DNA of 6,167 nt from CAYMLL01 sp964390645 (GTDB lineage Bacteria > Planctomycetota > UBA8108), in NCBI GenBank assembly GCA_964390645.1, contig CAYMLL010000390.1, positions 1 through 6,167 on the forward strand, written 5' to 3'. Every line of letters starts with the position of its first letter. Within the stretch, counting starts at the first letter, position 1. Both the position numbers and the translations under genes were made by a program. Below the pieces are notes generated by a model. That model worked only from the letters and a program-made list of their open reading frames with translations. It was not told the DNA's origin and ran no database searches. Below, piece after piece: positions 4,636-6,167 of this stretch.

Positions 4636-6167
4636 ATGAACTTGCTGCATGGCTTGGTCCGGGTGGCGCTCCGCAATCCCTATCTGGTGATTGTCGTCGC
4701 CTTGCTCGTCGTCGTACTCGGGGTGGTGGCGCTTGGTTTTATTCCGGCGGACCTGTTGCCGGTTTTCGATACACCGGCGGTGCAGATCGTCACGTTCTAC
4801 CCCGGCATGCCCGCGGAGGTGATGGAGCGTGACATCATGAGCCGGCTCGAGCGGTGGACCGGGCAGTCCGTCGGCATCGAGCATCAGGAAGCGAAGGCGA
4901 TGCTGGGGGTGTGCATCGTCAAGGACTTCTTCCATGAAGAGATCAGTCTCGATACGGCGATGAGCCAGGTGACGTCGTACGCGATGAGCGACATGTTCTA
5001 CCTGCCACCCGGGACGATTCCGCCGATGGTCATGCCGTTCGATCCGACGGCGATGACCCCTCTGTGTCTTCTGAGCGTCTCGTCGGCGACGATGAACGAG
5101 AAGGAGCTGTACGATATCGCGTACTACCAGCTTCGTAACCGTCTGCAGTCGATCTCGGGGGTCATCGCGCCGGCGGTCTACGGTGGCAAGCTGCGCCGAA
5201 TTCTCGCGTACGTCGATCGCGACCGGCTGCGTACGCGTGGGCTTGATCCACTCGACGTCGTTGACGCCATCGGTCGCTGGAACGTCCTCATCCCGACGGG
5301 GAACGCGAAGATCGGCGATATCGACTACCAGCTGAACGCCAACGGCATGGTGCGGGAGGTGGCCGAGCTCGACGACGTCCCGATCGCTTTCGATGACGGG
5401 CGTCCGATCTACCTGCGCGACGTCGGCAACGTCGAGGATTCGAGCCAGATCCAGAGCAATATTGTCCGCATCAACGGACGCCGGCAGGTCTACATTCCGA
5501 TCTACCGTCAGCCGGGTGCGAACAGCCTCGCGATCGTCTCGGAAGTGAAGAAGATGATCGGGCCGATCAAGGAGCGTCTGACGAAGCCGGCGAATCTCGA
5601 CGTCGTCTTCGACCAGTCCGTGACGATCGACCGCACGATTCGTGAGCTGACGGTGGCTGCCATCGTGGGAGCGGTACTCGCGGCGATCGTCATCGTCGCC
5701 TTTCTTCGCTCATTTCTTCCGTCGCTGGCGGTGCTGATCACGGTGCCGCTCGCGGTACTGGGGACGTTCATCGGGCTCTACTTCAGCGGGCAGACCATCA
5801 ACGCCATGACGCTCGGCGGCGTCGCGCTCGCTGTCGGGGTGATGGTCGATCAGGCGGTCGTCATCATGGAGAACGTCCTTCGCCACCGCGCCATGGGAAA
5901 GACGCCGCTGGTCGCCGCGTGGGACGGCGCGCGAGAGGTCGCGGTGCCGGTCCTCGTGTCGACGATGACGTTTATCGCGGTCTTCTTTCCGGTGGTCTTC
6001 CTCTCCGGGATGGCGAAGTTCCTGTTCACGCCGCTGGCGCTGACCGTGATCTTCGGCATGCTCTTCTCGTTTGTCCTGGCGTTGATGATCATTCCGGCGT
6101 TCTCGTCGGTGTTTCTCCGCGCGAATCCTCGAGCCGCGAAGGTGGACAGGGCCCCCACCACGATCGG
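4636..6167 (+). CDS. RND-family efflux permease, N-terminal half (cut by window edge)
   Basis: The first 510 residues of a proton-driven inner-membrane pump of the resistance-nodulation-division superfamily; the full family length is about 1,000-1,100, so roughly half is visible. Transmembrane helix 1 is at about 17-37, followed by the periplasmic porter region (38-335) with the family signature LPPGTIPPMVMPFDP. Then come helix 2 (338-357), helix 3 (362-383), helix 4 (389-413), helix 5 (436-459) and helix 6 (465-493). Helix 4 carries the proton-relay motif GVMVDQAVVIMEN: Asp405 is kept, while Gln406 stands where AcrB has a second Asp. The substrate (drug, metal, lipid) cannot be told from this half. 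The start ATG follows GGAG (4624-4627) with an 8-base spacer, and no other in-frame start is nearby. No membrane-fusion protein gene lies upstream; it may follow downstream. Divergent from the cytochrome gene. Confidence 0.95.
   Translation, partial: MNLLHGLVRVALRNPYLVIVVALLVVVLGVVALGFIPADLLPVFDTPAVQIVTFYPGMPAEVMERDIMSRLERWTGQSVGIEHQEAKAMLGVCIVKDFFHEEISLDTAMSQVTSYAMSDMFYLPPGTIPPMVMPFDPTAMTPLCLLSVSSATMNEKELYDIAYYQLRNRLQSISGVIAPAVYGGKLRRILAYVDRDRLRTRGLDPLDVVDAIGRWNVLIPTGNAKIGDIDYQLNANGMVREVAELDDVPIAFDDGRPIYLRDVGNVEDSSQIQSNIVRINGRRQVYIPIYRQPGANSLAIVSEVKKMIGPIKERLTKPANLDVVFDQSVTIDRTIRELTVAAIVGAVLAAIVIVAFLRSFLPSLAVLITVPLAVLGTFIGLYFSGQTINAMTLGGVALAVGVMVDQAVVIMENVLRHRAMGKTPLVAAWDGAREVAVPVLVSTMTFIAVFFPVVFLSGMAKFLFTPLALTVIFGMLFSFVLALMIIPAFSSVFLRANPRAAKVDRAPTTI

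Noticed and set aside
4482..4832. A 116-codon plus-strand frame overlapping the RND start
   Set aside because: Different frame from the RND gene, which has clear family motifs from residue 1; the translation has no recognisable features.
5508..6161. Two minus-strand open frames opposite the RND gene
   Set aside because: Thr/Ala/Ser/Arg-rich shadow translations antisense to well-supported transmembrane coding sequence.

Overview
The window is high-GC bacterial DNA (roughly 60-65 % G+C by eye), with third codon positions strongly biased to G/C in every convincing gene. An eight-heme c-type cytochrome fused to HEAT-like and TPR repeats, an RND permease and good Shine-Dalgarno sites point to a Gram-negative-type (diderm) bacterium. 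Cytochrome-TPR fusions of this sort are familiar from environmental phyla such as Planctomycetota, Acidobacteriota and Myxococcota. I cannot assign the phylum from this window alone.

Layout, left to right: (1) bases 1-350 hold the 3' end of a plus-strand gene of unknown function, with its beginning outside the window. (2) Bases 351-738 carry no convincing gene but contain a 12-bp perfect palindrome, a 16-bp tandem duplication, and a 7-bp-stem inverted repeat ahead of the next gene. (3) 739-1683 (+) encodes a D-2-hydroxyacid dehydrogenase of the phosphoglycerate dehydrogenase-like superfamily, with an intact catalytic Arg/Glu/His set. (4) 1717-1926 (+), 33 bp downstream with its own strong Shine-Dalgarno, encodes a 69-residue membrane protein with a Cys-X3-Cys motif, resembling the small FeoB-associated Cys-rich proteins; the two are probably cotranscribed. 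A GC-rich hairpin straddles its stop codon. (5) 2020-4452 (-), convergent to these, encodes the membrane-anchored octaheme cytochrome-HEAT-TPR protein. (6) 4636-6167 (+), divergent from the cytochrome, is the N-terminal half of an RND efflux permease that runs off the right edge.

The most interesting parts are the cytochrome (an extracytoplasmic electron-transfer protein combined with protein-interaction repeats, function unknown) and the 183-bp divergent control region between it and the RND pump. That region holds a consensus -10 box placed so that the cytochrome mRNA may be leaderless, a near-perfect 14-bp palindrome overlapping a -35-like TTGACT, and two mutually exclusive hairpins in the RND leader. 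No mobile element, CRISPR array, tRNA or rRNA was seen. I found no complete, clearly novel multi-gene system; the genes look like separate transcription units.
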